Positions 63,238-64,000 of a DNA stretch of 64,000 nucleotides are shown here, piece by piece. How positions within the stretch are numbered: position 1 is the first letter of the stretch; the number at the start of each line of letters is the position of its first letter. The translations under genes were made by a program, and so were the position numbers. The notes below the pieces were generated by a model. It ran no database searches. It worked only from the letters and a program-made list of their open reading frames with translations, and was not told where the DNA came from. Source of the stretch: JAVJSU01 sp040219275 (lineage in GTDB: Bacteria; Chloroflexota; Anaerolineae; Aggregatilineales; Phototrophicaceae); NCBI GenBank assembly GCA_040219275.1, contig JAVJSU010000024.1, positions 62,001-126,000 of the forward strand. Direction: 5' to 3'.

Positions 63238-64000
63238 TTATTCAGGAATGTCACCTAAACGGACAAAGCGCGGTGTGGCGGTATCGCCCGTTTCCACAAC
63301 GCCAATTTGTTGCAATTGTTCAATGATTATATTAGCTTCCCCACTCGAAAGCCCAAGTACATCATGCAATGGTCCAATGCCGATCCAACCAAGATAAGCC
63401 GCCAATGCCTGTGCTTGCATTAGTGTCGTATTTGAGTCTGCCGGATTAGGTGAAGCAATGGTTTCTTTGGTTTGAATAGCTGGATTTTCTCCAGTTTGCC
63501 CTGCTACGTTTTGCACGCTTTTTTGACCCAATACACCTGTCATGCCCGTAGTGCCGCTAATCTGGCTTTCTGGGGCTTCGTCGTGACGTTTTTTGGTGGC
63601 TTGCGCCCAATAGTGAATAACGTTTTTTAATTCTTGATCGGAAACCGCACACAATTCAAGCGCGGTGATGTTCTCTTCACTGTTTTCTAGTACGAGTGCG
63701 TCAATAAACCGTAACTGTGAGCTATGAAAGTTCTTAATTTTCTCAACATAATCATTAGCGGATGGGCGCATAATGACTTTGACCGGGAGCAACGCATCGA
63801 ACGCGCCGGGAACATCGGGTGCTTGATTCTTTTCCGCAGTAATTATTGTGTGAATGCCAACTTTCGCACCATCTTCTAACAAACGTGATAAGAGTGGCAT
63901 CCAAGTGTCCCGCGCATCTTGCCATTCTTCGTCGGAGAGTGAATCGATGACTACAAGGATATGCGGTAAAATGTCATTGTTTTGCGATGCTTGAACCACA
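63238..64000 (-). CDS. FtsK/SpoIIIE-type DNA translocase, partial
   Basis: The last 253 residues of a protein that continues beyond the right edge. The visible part begins in the ATPase: LPHILVVIDSLSDEEW (Walker-B-like strand), LLSRLLEDGAKVGIHTIITAEK, and ALLPVKVIMRPSANDYVEKI, an arrangement of FtsK/SpoIIIE-type motors. A Ser/Thr-rich linker (about 140-185) precedes a C-terminal winged-helix gamma-like domain (QALAAYLGWIGIGPLHDVLGLSSGEANIIIEQLQQIGVVE). The sequence is divergent from textbook FtsK (DSLSD in place of DELAD). It could be a chromosome or conjugative translocase; the N-terminal part is needed to decide. Confidence 0.8.
   Translation of the reverse strand, partial: VVQASQNNDILPHILVVIDSLSDEEWQDARDTWMPLLSRLLEDGAKVGIHTIITAEKNQAPDVPGAFDALLPVKVIMRPSANDYVEKIKNFHSSQLRFIDALVLENSEENITALELCAVSDQELKNVIHYWAQATKKRHDEAPESQISGTTGMTGVLGQKSVQNVAGQTGENPAIQTKETIASPNPADSNTTLMQAQALAAYLGWIGIGPLHDVLGLSSGEANIIIEQLQQIGVVETGDTATPRFVRLGDIPE

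Noticed and set aside
1..64000. tRNA and rRNA genes
   Set aside because: I looked for the conserved tRNA GGTTCGA-type arm and rRNA words in the gaps and found none in convincing context.

Overview
The window looks like a chromosomal segment of a Chloroflexota bacterium, most likely Anaerolineae-like. This is an inference from gene content and style. Several envelope proteins (LysM, LCP, a SecD-like domain, a Ser/Thr kinase) sit behind very long Thr/Pro/Ala-rich stalks, there is a Flp-type pilin, many small GNAT and membrane proteins occur, and GC is moderate. No rRNA, tRNA or CRISPR was found.

Layout. 1-1.05 kb: tandem membrane-protein paralogues, the first cut by the window edge. 1.1-2.6 kb: an orphan HK97-type phage portal gene with its own terminator. 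2.6-5.3 kb: a translationally coupled DUF2157/DUF4401/GDYXXLXY membrane operon. 5.5-9 kb: an Amt ammonium channel and an anSME-type radical SAM/SPASM enzyme. 9-11.2 kb: DinB, an antitoxin-like protein and a membrane-anchored tyrosine phosphatase. 11.3-14.6 kb: a TetR regulator with three phased operator-like palindromes, a hairpin-rich repeat and a three-gene ABC-2 exporter. 14.6-25.4 kb: duplicated secreted beta-propeller proteins, acetyltransferases, a MetE-like barrel, an M23 peptidase, a GH9-type glycosidase and an RlmI-type methyltransferase. 25.8-36.3 kb: housekeeping and accessory genes (serine hydrolase, Clp-N-only protein, double GNAT, histidine phosphatase, SufE, a Fes-like protein lacking its nucleophile, a PknB-like kinase, uricase and OHCU decarboxylase). 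36.5-45.2 kb: ppk1, a 1241-residue stalked SecD-P1-like protein and a pilin-discoidin-LamG fusion. 45.5-52 kb: MutS2, an oxidoreductase, a degenerate GyrB-ATPase-like gene lying between two copies of a glycosyltransferase gene start, the full glycosyltransferase and a thioesterase. 52.4-56.4 kb: small membrane/RDD genes, an AT-rich gene truncated by an ISAs1-family element, and that element. 56.4-63.2 kb: a large histidine-kinase-like protein without its phospho-acceptor His, followed by stalked LysM and LCP proteins. 63.2 kb to the end: the C-terminal part of an FtsK-type translocase.

The most unusual content is the extracellular machinery at 38.8-45.1 and 56.4-63.2 kb: one-helix anchored proteins carrying different heads (SecD-P1, LysM, LCP, discoidin/LamG) on long low-complexity stalks, next to a signalling protein that has kept its ATPase domain but lost its His. 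The 49.2-56.4 kb stretch is a mosaic of AT-rich inserts, a duplicated gene start and an IS without visible target duplication.
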